Of a stretch of 64,000 nucleotides of DNA, positions 42,707 to 51,873 are shown in pieces (position 1 is the first letter of the stretch; each line of letters begins with the position of its first letter). A program made the position numbers and the translations under genes. This DNA comes from Blautia sp. (GTDB lineage Bacteria; Bacillota; Clostridia; Lachnospirales; Lachnospiraceae). The notes under the pieces are model-generated. The model saw only the letters and a list, made by a program, of their open reading frames with translations. It was not told where the DNA came from and ran no database searches. Where the stretch lies: NCBI GenBank assembly GCA_026169535.1, contig JAPFCU010000077.1, positions 1 through 64,000 of the forward strand, written 5' to 3'.

Positions 42707-43627
42707 TTACTGCAGATATTGTCTGATAGCCTTTCGCAGTTCTTCCGGTTTTACAGGTAATGTAAGAACTGTCAGCTTATCCTGTTCAGATTGAATATAT
42801 TTTTGTGGATTTCCGGTTAGAAGGATCATCGGTCGTTTTCTGCTCTTTTTCCATTCCTGTTCATTTTCTTTTATCACTTCATCCATTACAATCCAGACAA
42901 CAGGCTTTCGTCTTCCTAATTTTTTCTGAGCTTCTTCTATTGATGAAAAAATCAAACCCTGAGCAGAAACAGATTTTACAGCTATTGACAGTCCTCTTGC
43001 ATACCTTGTATCCTCACACAAAATCGCGAGCAAAGGATTTGTTCTTGTTCCCTGTCCTGCCTGGATAAAGTCCAGTACCGGCGTATTATAAAGGCTGAAA
43101 TTCTTTTCCTTGTGTGCAGCTTCATAGTAGCTTCTGGCCGCCCTGCACATTCGGATACAAAACTGTTCAATATCAATCCGTACATCTCCATTCTGGATTT
43201 CCTGCTGATCCAGCTGACATACTGACGTACCACAATTAATTCCCAGATGAAAATGGATATGGCTGCTGTTTTCATCATTAAAGAATCCTTTATTTTGATG
43301 AAGATATTCGCAGCGAAGCTGCCAGCATCTTTCTCCGCAAATATAAGGTGCCTTATCCTCTGATGAAATCTTAAAAAAATCACCTGCAAATTCATCAAAC
43401 CATCTAATATACTGTGCTCCTACGTCACGAGTAGGATTTTTCTGTCGATCCAGTATAATGCGTCCATCTCGATATCTCTTTACAATATCCGGAAAAGCAA
43501 TTCCCCCGCAGATATCAGGAAGTGTCAGCGCCAGTGCCAGTGCAGACTGCCATCTTCCGTCCCGTACATTTAATTCCACTTCTGTTACACGATCCAGAAA
43601 TGTAAAACTGACATTTGCCCGATTCAT
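42707..43627 (-). CDS. HEPN-like domain fused to a receiver-like domain
   Basis: 306 residues, cytosolic. Residues 1-175 resemble HEPN-type proteins: SALALALTLPDICGGI, YIRWFDEF and YICGERCWQLRCEYLH, in which R105-X4-H110 is the RX4-6H signature of HEPN ribonucleases. Residues 198-306 look like a CheY receiver: acidic pair E205-D206 (ILCED), candidate phospho-acceptor D249 (WIVMDE), T271 (LLTGN) and K293 (LPVKP). The spacing fits CheY except for a shorter segment between D249 and T271. A response-regulator-like input on a possible RNase is not an arrangement I recognise. Start ATG 43627 follows GGAGG. Domain calls are by eye. Confidence 0.7.
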   Translation of the reverse strand: MNRANVSFTFLDRVTEVELNVRDGRWQSALALALTLPDICGGIAFPDIVKRYRDGRIILDRQKNPTRDVGAQYIRWFDEFAGDFFKISSEDKAPYICGERCWQLRCEYLHQNKGFFNDENSSHIHFHLGINCGTSVCQLDQQEIQNGDVRIDIEQFCIRMCRAARSYYEAAHKEKNFSLYNTPVLDFIQAGQGTRTNPLLAILCEDTRYARGLSIAVKSVSAQGLIFSSIEEAQKKLGRRKPVVWIVMDEVIKENEQEWKKSRKRPMILLTGNPQKYIQSEQDKLTVLTLPVKPEELRKAIRQYLQ

Positions 43628-43735
43628 TCCGTACCTCCTTTAGCAAAAATCGCCTGCCGGAGTATCCGGCAGACGACATAATCTCTGGGTATCTTCTGCA
43701 AATTGTTTCCATCTGTTTTATTTCAAACAGAATTT

Positions 43736-44605
43736 CTAAAAATGCAGGTGTCCCTGAAGCCAGATATTTGCTCTTAATCTTCTTCCCACTTCAGGCTCTC
43801 CAAGGAGATCTTTTTTGTTAATACAGACGTCAAACTGCAGATTATTACATTCTACGGTCATCTGCAAAATTTCTTCTCCTGTTAAAATATTTTTGAAAGA
43901 ATGAAAATCCATAATTTCTCCAAGAATACTGTACTGATCGCACTGTATTCCATAAGGCATAAAATAGGAATCAACAATAGAAAATACATCTTCTTTCCCA
44001 ATTCTCTGTGCGATCATGGAATATGTATCCATATCTTCCATGGTCAGGTTTTCCATTGCTTCCTGATCGCCATCCCGTGCTGCAGCCATAAGATGATTCC
44101 GGTTTCTGGTGATCTCCTGTTCTACCTTCACTGCCTCCTTGTCCTTCAGGGCAGGAAGAAGAATTCTTCCTTCCTTTGCCAGACCAGATAAAGTCAGCGG
44201 CTGTCCGCCGAAATTTCCTTTTGCCTTTTCTCTCAGATATTCTGCCGCATCCTGAAGATAAAAAATCAGTGTAATCCCGATTCTCAGATCATCACAGGCC
44301 CCTGCAAAAGACTCTTTATCCAGATGTCTTTCCACAGTTACCTGCTCCTGTGTGGTGATTCCTGTTCCCCGGAAAAAGGGAAAATAATAATCTACATGGA
44401 AGCGATTATATTCATCATACTGTCCACACACAGTAATGCCGCAGTCACATCCATAGTTTTTGGAAAACTCCACAAAAACTCCATCCTTATGATTTTCTAC
44501 CGCCACTTTCTCATCGTAGTTTCTTACTGTATCTCCGATGATCTCTTTAATCCCTTCCCTGCTTTTTATATCAGAAAAACCAACTGCTCTCAGATAACTG
44601 TGCAC
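43736..44605 (-). CDS. DUF3881 family protein
   Basis: 289 residues, cytosolic, of the DUF3881 type found mainly in Lachnospiraceae (MHSYLRAVGFSDIKSREGIK; FHVDYYFPFFRGTGITTQEQVTVERH; SFKNILTGEEILQMTVECN). Function unknown. A GTG start at 44603-44605 is preceded by GGAGG (44613-44617) at 7 bases. It is 21 bp downstream of serS and probably co-transcribed. Confidence 0.82.
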   Translation of the reverse strand: MHSYLRAVGFSDIKSREGIKEIIGDTVRNYDEKVAVENHKDGVFVEFSKNYGCDCGITVCGQYDEYNRFHVDYYFPFFRGTGITTQEQVTVERHLDKESFAGACDDLRIGITLIFYLQDAAEYLREKAKGNFGGQPLTLSGLAKEGRILLPALKDKEAVKVEQEITRNRNHLMAAARDGDQEAMENLTMEDMDTYSMIAQRIGKEDVFSIVDSYFMPYGIQCDQYSILGEIMDFHSFKNILTGEEILQMTVECNNLQFDVCINKKDLLGEPEVGRRLRANIWLQGHLHF

Positions 44606-44626
44606 AAAAACACCTCCATACCCGTT

Positions 44627-45922
44627 TTATGCACGGGTTTTCTTTTCAATCTTCTTCATACCGCCCATGTATGGCTGAAGTGCTTCCGGAATATTTACAG
44701 AGCCATCTGCATTCAGGTTGTTTTCCAGGAAAGCAATCAGCATTCTTGGCGGTGCAACAACTGTGTTATTTAATGTATGAGCCAGATATTTCTTACCATC
44801 CTCACCGTTTACGCGGATTTTCAGACGACGTGCCTGAGCATCGCCCAGATTAGAACAGCTTCCTACCTCAAAGTATTTCTTCTGTCTTGGAGACCATGCC
44901 TCTACGTCAACAGATTTCACTTTAAGATCTGCAAGATCACCGGAGCAGCATTCCAGTGTACGAACCGGAATATCAAGAGAACGGAACAGATCTACAGTAT
45001 TCTGCCATAATTTATCAAACCACATTTTACTTTCTTCCGGCTTGCAGACAACGATCATTTCCTGCTTTTCAAACTGATGAATACGATAAACGCCTCTTTC
45101 CTCCAGACCGTGAGCGCCTTTTTCTTTACGGAAGCATGGAGAATAGCTGGTCAGTGTTTTTGGCAGTTCCTGCTCCGGAATAATCTGATCGATAAATTTA
45201 CCGATCATAGAATGCTCACTTGTACCGATCAGATAAAGATCTTCTCCCTCGATCTTGTACATCATAGCATCCATTTCAGCAAAGCTCATAACACCTGTTA
45301 CTACGTTGCTTCTGATCATAAAAGGCGGAACACAGTAAGTAAAGCCTCTGTTGATCATAAAATCACGGGCATAGGAAATGACTGCAGAATGAAGTCTTGC
45401 AATATCTCCCATCAGATAATAAAATCCATTTCCTGCAACTCGTCTTGCGCTGTCCAAATCGATTCCGTCAAAAGCTTCCATAATTTCTGTATGATACGGA
45501 ACTTCAAAATCCGGAACAACCGGCTCACCATATTTTTCTACCTCTACATTTTCACTGTCATCTTTTCCAATCGGAACAGACGGATCGATAATGTTCGGAA
45601 TAACCATCATATCTTTCAGAAGTTCTTCCTCTACTTCTTTTTCTCTTGCAGAAAGTTCATCGATACGTGCACCGGAAGCTGCCACCTGTTTCTTTACTTC
45701 TTCTGCCTCTTCGCGTTTACCCTGTCCCATCAGAGCACCGATCTGTTTGGAAATTTTATTTCTCTCTGCTCTGAGAGCCTCTACTTCTCCTTTGATGGCT
45801 CTGTTCTCTTTGTCCAGTTCCAGAACCTTATCTACTAATTCCAGCTTACTGTCCTGAAATTTATTCCTGATATTCTGTTTTACTACCTCTGGGTTCTCTC
45901 TGACAAATTTAATGTCTAACAT
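44627..45922 (-). CDS. serS: Seryl-tRNA synthetase
   Basis: Class II synthetase that charges tRNA-Ser. N-terminal coiled coil (about 1-110), then class II motif 2 (TSYSPCFRKEKGAHGLEERGVYRIHQFEKQE) and motif 3 (LNNTVVAPPRMLIAFLENN). 431 residues, start MLDIKFVRENPE after AGGAGG. It follows DUF4446 by 26 bp. No T-box is present in front, so it is probably read from the parAB promoter. Confidence 0.98.
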   Translation of the reverse strand: MLDIKFVRENPEVVKQNIRNKFQDSKLELVDKVLELDKENRAIKGEVEALRAERNKISKQIGALMGQGKREEAEEVKKQVAASGARIDELSAREKEVEEELLKDMMVIPNIIDPSVPIGKDDSENVEVEKYGEPVVPDFEVPYHTEIMEAFDGIDLDSARRVAGNGFYYLMGDIARLHSAVISYARDFMINRGFTYCVPPFMIRSNVVTGVMSFAEMDAMMYKIEGEDLYLIGTSEHSMIGKFIDQIIPEQELPKTLTSYSPCFRKEKGAHGLEERGVYRIHQFEKQEMIVVCKPEESKMWFDKLWQNTVDLFRSLDIPVRTLECCSGDLADLKVKSVDVEAWSPRQKKYFEVGSCSNLGDAQARRLKIRVNGEDGKKYLAHTLNNTVVAPPRMLIAFLENNLNADGSVNIPEALQPYMGGMKKIEKKTRA

Positions 45923-45948
45923 GATAATTCCTCCTCAAAAATATTCTT

Positions 45949-46488
45949 TTATTTTAAATTTTCTTCATCACTTTCGTCCAGTTCTCCAAAGCCAAAATTT
46001 ACAGCTTTTCTTAACGCTTCTACCTCTTCCTGGCTAAGCATTACATAGGACTCTCCCTTTACGATTTCTTTCAGATAAAGGAAACAGTTATCACGACTGT
46101 GGACTGCATTCAGAATCAGTCCTGTATTTTCCTTATCCAAAAGTGCCAGGGCAAAACTCAGTTTTCCACCAACATCATCAAAAGCATCGTATTTTTCCAC
46201 ACCATATTTGCTGAAGATCAGACGGAAATTTTTGATGATCGAATTGATAGACTGCTCATGATCCTCCTTTGCCTCATAAAGGCGGTCGATCTGTGCAAAT
46301 TTCCTGACAAAAGTTTTTTCCAGCGACTGGGCATCGCTTCCCTTCATAAACATCTTATACTTTCGCTCCAGACGTTTCAATCTCATACTGTAGCTAATCA
46401 TACAGCCAATGAGAATAATCACGATCAAAAGCAATAAAATGATAATGATTCCGGGATCAATACCTATATTATCAAAAATAACACTCAT
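45949..46488 (-). CDS. DUF4446 family membrane protein
   Basis: 179 residues: one N-terminal helix (IIIILLLLIVIILIGCMISY), a coiled coil (LKRLERKYKMFMKGSDAQSLEKTFV), then a compact domain (YDAFDDVGGKLSFALALLDKENTGLILNAVHSRDNCFLYLKEI). DUF4446 genes regularly follow parB in Firmicutes, as here (12 bp gap). Role unknown. Confidence 0.9.
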   Translation of the reverse strand: MSVIFDNIGIDPGIIIILLLLIVIILIGCMISYSMRLKRLERKYKMFMKGSDAQSLEKTFVRKFAQIDRLYEAKEDHEQSINSIIKNFRLIFSKYGVEKYDAFDDVGGKLSFALALLDKENTGLILNAVHSRDNCFLYLKEIVKGESYVMLSQEEVEALRKAVNFGFGELDESDEENLK

Positions 46489-46500
46489 GGCATACCCCTT

Positions 46501-47439
46501 TTATCCAATAGATTCAAACAGATCAATAATACGTTCCAGATCCTCTCTGGAATAATATTCAATTTCTATTTTACCTTTATTATTCTTCTTTCTGTGGATA
46601 AATACTCGTGTTCCTGTGATCCCTTTCATTTTTTCTTCCAGACTTTCATAAATTGCATCCTCTGCAGGGTTTGAAACTTTTTCTTTTTTATTTGAAGGTT
46701 TCAAAATCTTTCGTACAAGATCTTCAGTCTCTCGAACACTCAGTTTATTATCGAAAACTTTCAAAGCCACCATTTCCTGAGTCTCTGCATCAGAAATACT
46801 TAAAATTGCCCGTGCATGTCCTGCGGAAATCATTTCATCAACAACCATTTCCTGTACTTTTGGAGCCAGTTTCAAAAGACGCATGGAATTGGTCACTGCT
46901 GTTCTGCTCTTTGAGACACGTTCTGCAATTTCATCTTGTTTCAAATGAAATTCTTCAATTAATCTTTTGTAAGCCAAAGCTTCTTCAATTGGATTCAGAT
47001 CTTCCCGTTGAATATTCTCGATCAGGGATATTTCTACCACTTCCTGAGCCGAAAACTCCTTGATTACAACCGGTATCTCTTTAAGTCCTGCCATCTTAGC
47101 AGCTCTCCAGCGTCTCTCTCCTGCTATGATCTCGTAATATCCTTTTTTATCAGATACAAGAAGCGGATGAAGAACGCCATACTGTTTGATGGATTCTGAT
47201 AACTCCAGCAATGCATCTTCGTCAAATTTCTTTCTAGGCTGCTGACGATCAGGCTCCACACTTGATATTTTTACCATCATCGGTCCGCCTGATATCTTTT
47301 CCTGCTCTGAATCTGTTTTTTTCTTCTGGTGAACTGTAGTTTTTTCCTTTACTTCCTTTGTCCCGGACTTTGCTGTGACAGTTTTATCTGGAAAAAGAGC
47401 ATCCAGTCCTCTGCCAAGCCCAGTTTTCTTTGCTGCCAT
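46501..47439 (-). CDS. parB: Chromosome-partitioning protein ParB (Spo0J)
   Basis: CTP-dependent DNA clamp that loads at parS. N-terminal nuclease-like domain with the CTP-site sequence GERRWRAAKMAGL, LIENIQREDLNPIEEA, then the HTH (LKQDEIAERVSKSRTAVTNSMRLL) and a C-terminal dimerisation end. 312 residues. ATG overlaps the parA stop (TAATG). Four parS sites lie upstream within 3.5 kb. Confidence 0.97.
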   Translation of the reverse strand: MAAKKTGLGRGLDALFPDKTVTAKSGTKEVKEKTTVHQKKKTDSEQEKISGGPMMVKISSVEPDRQQPRKKFDEDALLELSESIKQYGVLHPLLVSDKKGYYEIIAGERRWRAAKMAGLKEIPVVIKEFSAQEVVEISLIENIQREDLNPIEEALAYKRLIEEFHLKQDEIAERVSKSRTAVTNSMRLLKLAPKVQEMVVDEMISAGHARAILSISDAETQEMVALKVFDNKLSVRETEDLVRKILKPSNKKEKVSNPAEDAIYESLEEKMKGITGTRVFIHRKKNNKGKIEIEYYSREDLERIIDLFESIG

Positions 47440-48206
47440 TATTCACCCTCCCTGTTGATTACTTCTTCTGCTAAAAGACGATAGCTTTCTGCTCCTGCAG
47501 AACGCGGATCATATATTGTGATCGGTTGTCCGTAGCTGGGGGCTTCTGCCAGTCTTACATTTCTGGGAATAATCGTCTTATAAATATTTTGCTGAAGATT
47601 ATCTTTTACATTTTCTACAACCTGCAAGGACAGATTTGTTCTGGCATCATACATAGTAAATACAACACCTTCCATAACCAGGCGTTTATTCAGACGTTCC
47701 TTTACCAGATCTATGGTATGTATCAACTGTGACAGACCTTCCAACGCATAATATTCACACTGAATCGGCACCAGTACAGAAGTTGCTGCTGTAAGAGCAT
47801 TGATCGTCAGCATATTTAAAGACGGCGGACAATCCATGATAATATAATCATACTTTCTGCGGATTTTCTCTGTAATCCTTTTCAAAATATATTCCTTATC
47901 ATCTACACCAATCAACTCTATTTCTGCTCCGGATAAATTAATGTTGGAAGGAATCAGGTCAACATTCTCCACAACATCCTTAATAATAGTATCTTTTGGC
48001 TGGGACTGTCCTAACAAAAGCTCGTACAAAGTATTTTCCACATTATTTTTATCAACGCCTAATCCACTGGTAGTATTTCCCTGAGGATCAATGTCAATTG
48101 CCAGTACTTTTTTCCCTTTTTCTGCAAGACAGGCTGATAAATTAATGGCTGTAGTAGATTTACCAACTCCACCTTTCTGATTTGCTACTGCTATTATTCT
48201 TCCCAA
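47439..48206 (-). CDS. parA: Chromosome-partitioning ATPase ParA (Soj)
   Basis: Deviant Walker ATPase: KGGVGKST (Lys11 and Lys16), switch DIDPQGNTTSGLG and Walker B DYIIMDCPPSLNML. 255 residues, normal length. Works with ParB in origin segregation and regulation of replication initiation. Start after AAGGAGG. Confidence 0.97.
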   Translation of the reverse strand: MGRIIAVANQKGGVGKSTTAINLSACLAEKGKKVLAIDIDPQGNTTSGLGVDKNNVENTLYELLLGQSQPKDTIIKDVVENVDLIPSNINLSGAEIELIGVDDKEYILKRITEKIRRKYDYIIMDCPPSLNMLTINALTAATSVLVPIQCEYYALEGLSQLIHTIDLVKERLNKRLVMEGVVFTMYDARTNLSLQVVENVKDNLQQNIYKTIIPRNVRLAEAPSYGQPITIYDPRSAGAESYRLLAEEVINREGE

Positions 48207-48282
48207 TTTCTTACCTCCTTCTGAGGGTTTAATATCAGAGTTGAATTTATTATAGCACTTTTAAATATATTGTTCCACATAA

Positions 48283-48298
48283 TGTTTCACGTGAAACA
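48283..48298. promoter_or_regulatory. parS site 1
   Basis: Exact palindrome TGTTTCACGTGAAACA, the ParB/Spo0J binding site, 77 bp upstream of parA. Confidence 0.95.
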
Positions 48299-48737
48299 TT
48301 AAATTTTAGGAAATTAATCTAAGATTTATTAGTGAAATTTTATAAATGTGAGTTAAAAATGAATGAATACACTTTTTTTCTCACATCATAATTTTAAAGT
48401 ATCGTAAAAATCATTCTCTATTCTTTAATGAAATCCAAATAAAACCTATAAAATATGAAACATATAAACAAATCATATCAAACTATAGATAGTACCAATC
48501 CAAAAATACTGGTCGCCAAAGTTCTGCTATTTGATATATTTATGTTCAAAACACAATTAATTTTCGTATGAAACTTGCCATATAAATAAGAATGTATCAA
48601 TATTACACAATAATCACATCAAAGTAATCTAAAAACAAACTGCACAAATAACGATAAAGCTTTTTATAAAACATCAATGAATATTCTAATTCTTAGATAA
48701 AAAATTTACTCCTTTATCTATCTTCCATTTCAAAAAA
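48299..48737. other. AT-rich gene-free spacer between parS sites
   Basis: About 440 bases of AT-rich sequence with no supported gene, between two parS sites. Confidence 0.5.
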
Positions 48738-48753
48738 TGTTTCACGTGAAACA
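48738..48753. promoter_or_regulatory. parS site 2
   Basis: Exact palindrome TGTTTCACGTGAAACA. Confidence 0.95.
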
Positions 48754-48865
48754 TTTTATTATTCTATAGCGTTCACCTTTATGTTGTTTAACTGCAAACG
48801 TTGAGATCTCATTCCCCTATCTGGCAAAAACAACTATATTTCAATATTTCCAATTAAACAAGGTC

Positions 48866-49318
48866 TCATAATTCGTTCTTTTCCATAACATAATTTTTAA
48901 GAAAAATTTCTTTACGTACAACTTGCTGTTCTTTCAAAACCTTATATCCTCTTTTTTCAAAAAAGGGCTTAGCCGTAACAGAAGCATGTGTTACTATCTT
49001 CCCCTGGACTTTTGATTCTAATTGATCACAAATAGCCGTAGCAATCCCTTTTCTTTGATTATTTTTGTGTATATATAATCTGTCAAAATATCCAGTTGTA
49101 TCTATATCACCAAATCCCACAATAATGCCGTTTTCAACTGCAACAACAGTAAAATGCTCTTGAAAAGATTGATCCCACTTTTCTAAATCCACCTGTCCCG
49201 ATGCCCATGCATCTAACTGTTCTTTCGTATAATCCTTTGCATTTATGGTATGAACTGTATTATAAAACAATTCTGCCAATTCTTTGCAATCTGTCGATTC
49301 ATATTCTCTGATAAACAC
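48866..49318 (-). CDS. GNAT family N-acetyltransferase
   Basis: 150 residues. Opens FIREYESTDCKELAELFYNTVHTIN, a frequent start in the YafP-like GNATs, and has the acetyl-CoA loop LYIHKNNQRKGIATAICDQLE, then FFEKRGYKVLKEQQVVRKEI. Stands alone among parS sites. Acceptor unknown. Codon use is more AT-rich than in the core genes. Confidence 0.88.
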   Translation of the reverse strand: MFIREYESTDCKELAELFYNTVHTINAKDYTKEQLDAWASGQVDLEKWDQSFQEHFTVVAVENGIIVGFGDIDTTGYFDRLYIHKNNQRKGIATAICDQLESKVQGKIVTHASVTAKPFFEKRGYKVLKEQQVVRKEIFLKNYVMEKNEL

Positions 49319-49664
49319 TGTAAACTCCTTCTTTTATTATGGTCATTTTAATTCTATATTTATTTCATATTTTTATCAATAATTACGAGCCGGAATACTA
49401 AAAATTCAGATACCAAAGTAAGAGCACAATCTTTTAAATTCTTAAAATAAATTTTCAATGATACTTAAACAAGTATCATAACAAAACAGCTTGTAAAATA
49501 ATGATATGCAGCCATAAATATTCTTTTGTAAAAATATGATTCACCTTATTAACAAAAACTGTAGACTATGATACTCTTAAATTAAATAGATACTTGATAT
49601 AATTAAATTAATGATATCAACATTATCATAAAAAAAGTTTTAAAGTTATGGAGGTGTTTAACAA
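49319..49664. other. AT-rich intergenic region
   Basis: About 345 bases without gene, tRNA or convincing promoter. Confidence 0.4.
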
Positions 49665-49898
49665 ATGTATATTAAAGTAAATTTGAATAAATTAAATCTT
49701 TTACTTTTATTATTGGGGATATTCTTATACTATAAGATTTATTGGAGATGTTATTCGTTTGTTATATTTAAGTTATTAGATTTAAAACTAGAATTAATTA
49801 ATGTTCTGGATATGATTTTTATCGTCTTTTTCGTTCTTTCAGTTGTACCTTGCTCTTTCGCCATCAGATATTTAACAAGAACATTCTTATCAAAATAA
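49665..49898 (+). CDS. Small membrane protein, 77 residues
   Basis: Two predicted membrane segments (LLLLLLGIFLYYKIYWRCY and MIFIVFFVLSVVPCSFAI), basic N-terminus and C-terminus. GGAGGTG precedes the ATG at 14 bases, a long spacing. Strongly AT-rich; not recognised. Confidence 0.5.
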   Translation: MYIKVNLNKLNLLLLLLGIFLYYKIYWRCYSFVIFKLLDLKLELINVLDMIFIVFFVLSVVPCSFAIRYLTRTFLSK

Positions 49899-50422
49899 TT
49901 ATCTATATTTTCTTTAAAGTAATGTCAAACTCAGTACCTCATTCATTATATAACATTTAAAGTTTATATCCACTATAAATTCTATTTTTCTTATATGTAA
50001 CATTACTGCTTAATCGTTTAATGTTCTATTAATATGTATTTGAAAATATAATTATCAAGTCAAACTCTATGATTAAAAATGTTTCACGTGAAACATTTTT
50101 AATCATATTTATTTTCAGAATCTCAGGATCAACTTAAATATAATTTAAGACATACAAAAAATAATAAACCCAAAAGATATTTTACAGCATTCAATATATC
50201 AACAATTATCATCGTCGCTTAAAACATTCCTGTTCATTTTTAATGGTGTTGTAACTAAATATCTTAATAACTATTTGATTTAAAATGACCTGTTCATCCA
50301 CTCAAAAATACAGATTCCAAAAAAATATTTCTAACATTTCCATTAGCTACACCAAAAGCAATACTATTTAAAATGTTTCAAAGTGTCCAGCATTATCTCT
50401 TATTTACTGGATAAAGCTTATA
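49899..50422. other. AT-rich intergenic region holding parS site 3
   Basis: About 520 bases with no supported gene. The parS site at 50080-50095 is flanked by an extended inverted repeat (TTAAAAA on the left arm). Confidence 0.5.
50080..50095. promoter_or_regulatory. parS site 3
   Basis: Exact palindrome TGTTTCACGTGAAACA, extended by matching TTAAAAA/TTTTTAA flanks, so it could also form a hairpin in RNA. Confidence 0.95.
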
Positions 50423-50471
50423 TTGACAATCGTTATTCTTTTAGATATTATTATAGTTAGTGTAAACTAAC
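50423..50471 (+). promoter_or_regulatory. Promoter with downstream dyad for the 72-residue membrane protein gene
   Basis: TTGACA (50423-50428), 17 bases, TATTAT (50446-50451). A dyad GTTAGT-GTAA-ACTAAC (50456-50471) covers the likely start point. MerR operators usually lie between the two boxes, so this position would suit a repressor. Confidence 0.68.
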
Positions 50472-50513
50472 AACAAACCGTAAATTGAGATGAAATCTAA
50501 GGAGGCAGTAACT

Positions 50514-50732
50514 ATGAAAAGAGTTTTACAAGGTGGTTTTTTAACGTTAAGCGGTGTTTTAGGTATTGTTGGAATGATAATTGCAGCAATGCAAAATCCA
50601 TCAACAGAATGGGTAACACCACCAGGCAGAATGATAATAAGCATTTTAGAAAATGGACTATTAGTTCCCTCCATTTTAGCTCTCATTCTTTTAGTTTATG
50701 GTTTGTACATTCTCCTAAAAGAAGATAAATAA
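50514..50732 (+). CDS. Small membrane protein, 72 residues
   Basis: Starts MKRVLQGGFLTLSGVLGIVG after AAGGAGG (good spacing). Two membrane segments (LTLSGVLGIVGMIIAAM and VPSILALILLVYGLYILL) flank an external loop (QNPSTEWVTPPGRMIISILENG). Not recognised by name. Upstream promoter with a dyad and a MerR gene downstream in convergent orientation. Confidence 0.75.
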   Translation: MKRVLQGGFLTLSGVLGIVGMIIAAMQNPSTEWVTPPGRMIISILENGLLVPSILALILLVYGLYILLKEDK

Positions 50733-50848
50733 TGTTGAAATTTCCTGTTTTAAAGAGGGTTATCCCCATCATTTTATCAATATTTAAAGATTAACTATAT
50801 TTCCGTACATAGGCTTACAGAATATAATACTTTTATAAAAAGTGAAAA

Positions 50849-50864
50849 TGTTTCACGTGAAACA
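50849..50864. promoter_or_regulatory. parS site 4 within a 32-bp perfect palindrome
   Basis: TGTTTCACGTGAAACA sits at the centre of a perfect palindrome from 50841 to 50872, whose right end reaches the stop codon region of the MerR gene (50868). The hairpin it forms, with no long T run, may also end transcription of the two convergent genes. Confidence 0.93.
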
Positions 50865-50867
50865 TTT

Positions 50868-51086
50868 TCACTTTTCCTGTTTCAAAATCACTTTAATCTC
50901 CGGAATGGTTATTCCCTTTTCTCTCAAATTTTTAATAAAACAAATTCGCTCCAGACTTTCCTCCCGTTTATATCTTCGAGTCAGATTATGCTCTGGCTGA
51001 ATATAGGGAATCATTCCTTCCTCTGTATAGAATTTCAAGGTACTGTATCTCATTTCTGTAAGTCTTACCAATTCTCCAATAGTCAC
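50868..51086 (-). CDS. MerR family regulator, DNA-binding domain only
   Basis: 72 residues covering just the winged helix: TIGELVRLTEMRYSTLKFYTEEGMIPY and RRYKREESLERICFIKNLREKGITIPEIKVIL. Most MerR regulators have a further dimer helix and effector domain; here only the HTH part exists. A GTG start at 51084-51086 is used; an in-frame stop lies 5 codons further upstream. It could be a truncated regulator or a genuine short one. Confidence 0.72.
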   Translation of the reverse strand: MTIGELVRLTEMRYSTLKFYTEEGMIPYIQPEHNLTRRYKREESLERICFIKNLREKGITIPEIKVILKQEK

Positions 51087-51142
51087 ATATTCTGCCTGTT
51101 AAATCACTTCTAAACTTCTCTGTCTCGACACTCTCTTACTCC

Positions 51143-51808
51143 TTAATTTGTATACATTACTGTCAGTGCCGTCATCATTGCAATGATATTATCGATATAA
51201 TCAATCATATATTTTACTAATTTTCCTGCTTCAGAATTTACAATTTGTTTTAGCTTATGACGAATTTCTTTTTGCTCAAAAGCCGAAAAATATGTTTTAA
51301 TGATCCTGCTTCTTTCCAAAAGAACAACCAGACATGCAATATCCTCAGTAATCTCCTGATCTTCCATTAATTCTGCCCGTATCATATCAATTACATAGTG
51401 AATCGCATCTCCAGATGGAACATAAGATTTCTTTCTTCCAAAAATCCCATTCGACTCTGTAATAGAAACAAGTCCTATATCAGCAAGGGAATCACCTACT
51501 GCTCCCATAAAATCTTTAAGTTTCTTATCAGAAAAGGAGTAATTATACTCCTCTATGATCTTTTCCACTTTTACCGGTCTTCCCTGATTAATAAAATCAT
51601 ATAAAGGATGCAAATAGGCTTTATTTTCCGGCAATGAATTTGTTACCATTACTTTCTTCTTTTCAAGCTGAATGCAGTCTGCCATCTGTAATTCCAGAAG
51701 GCCTGACGCTACCATACAGACAAGTTTATTTGTATCAAAACCAGATATTTTTCCTTTTTCATTCATTGCACAAAGCATATATTCCTGGGTAATCGATAAA
51801 TCCTTCAT
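51143..51808 (-). CDS. GPP34 (Golgi phosphoprotein 3-like) family protein
   Basis: 221 residues, soluble, all helical. It starts KDLSITQEYMLCAMNEKGKI, then VCMVASGLLELQMADCIQLEKKKVMV, and later GRKKSYVPSGDAIHYVIDMIRAEL and CLVVLLERSRIIKTYF, the order seen in bacterial GPP34 proteins, whose eukaryotic relatives bind phosphoinositides at membranes. Function in bacteria is unknown. Family call is by pattern and moderate. Confidence 0.6.
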   Translation of the reverse strand: MKDLSITQEYMLCAMNEKGKISGFDTNKLVCMVASGLLELQMADCIQLEKKKVMVTNSLPENKAYLHPLYDFINQGRPVKVEKIIEEYNYSFSDKKLKDFMGAVGDSLADIGLVSITESNGIFGRKKSYVPSGDAIHYVIDMIRAELMEDQEITEDIACLVVLLERSRIIKTYFSAFEQKEIRHKLKQIVNSEAGKLVKYMIDYIDNIIAMMTALTVMYTN

Positions 51809-51873
51809 ATGTTTTCCTTCCTATCTAAAATATAGGCAACTTTTTTAATTTGTTCTTTGAACTAATATAGTCG

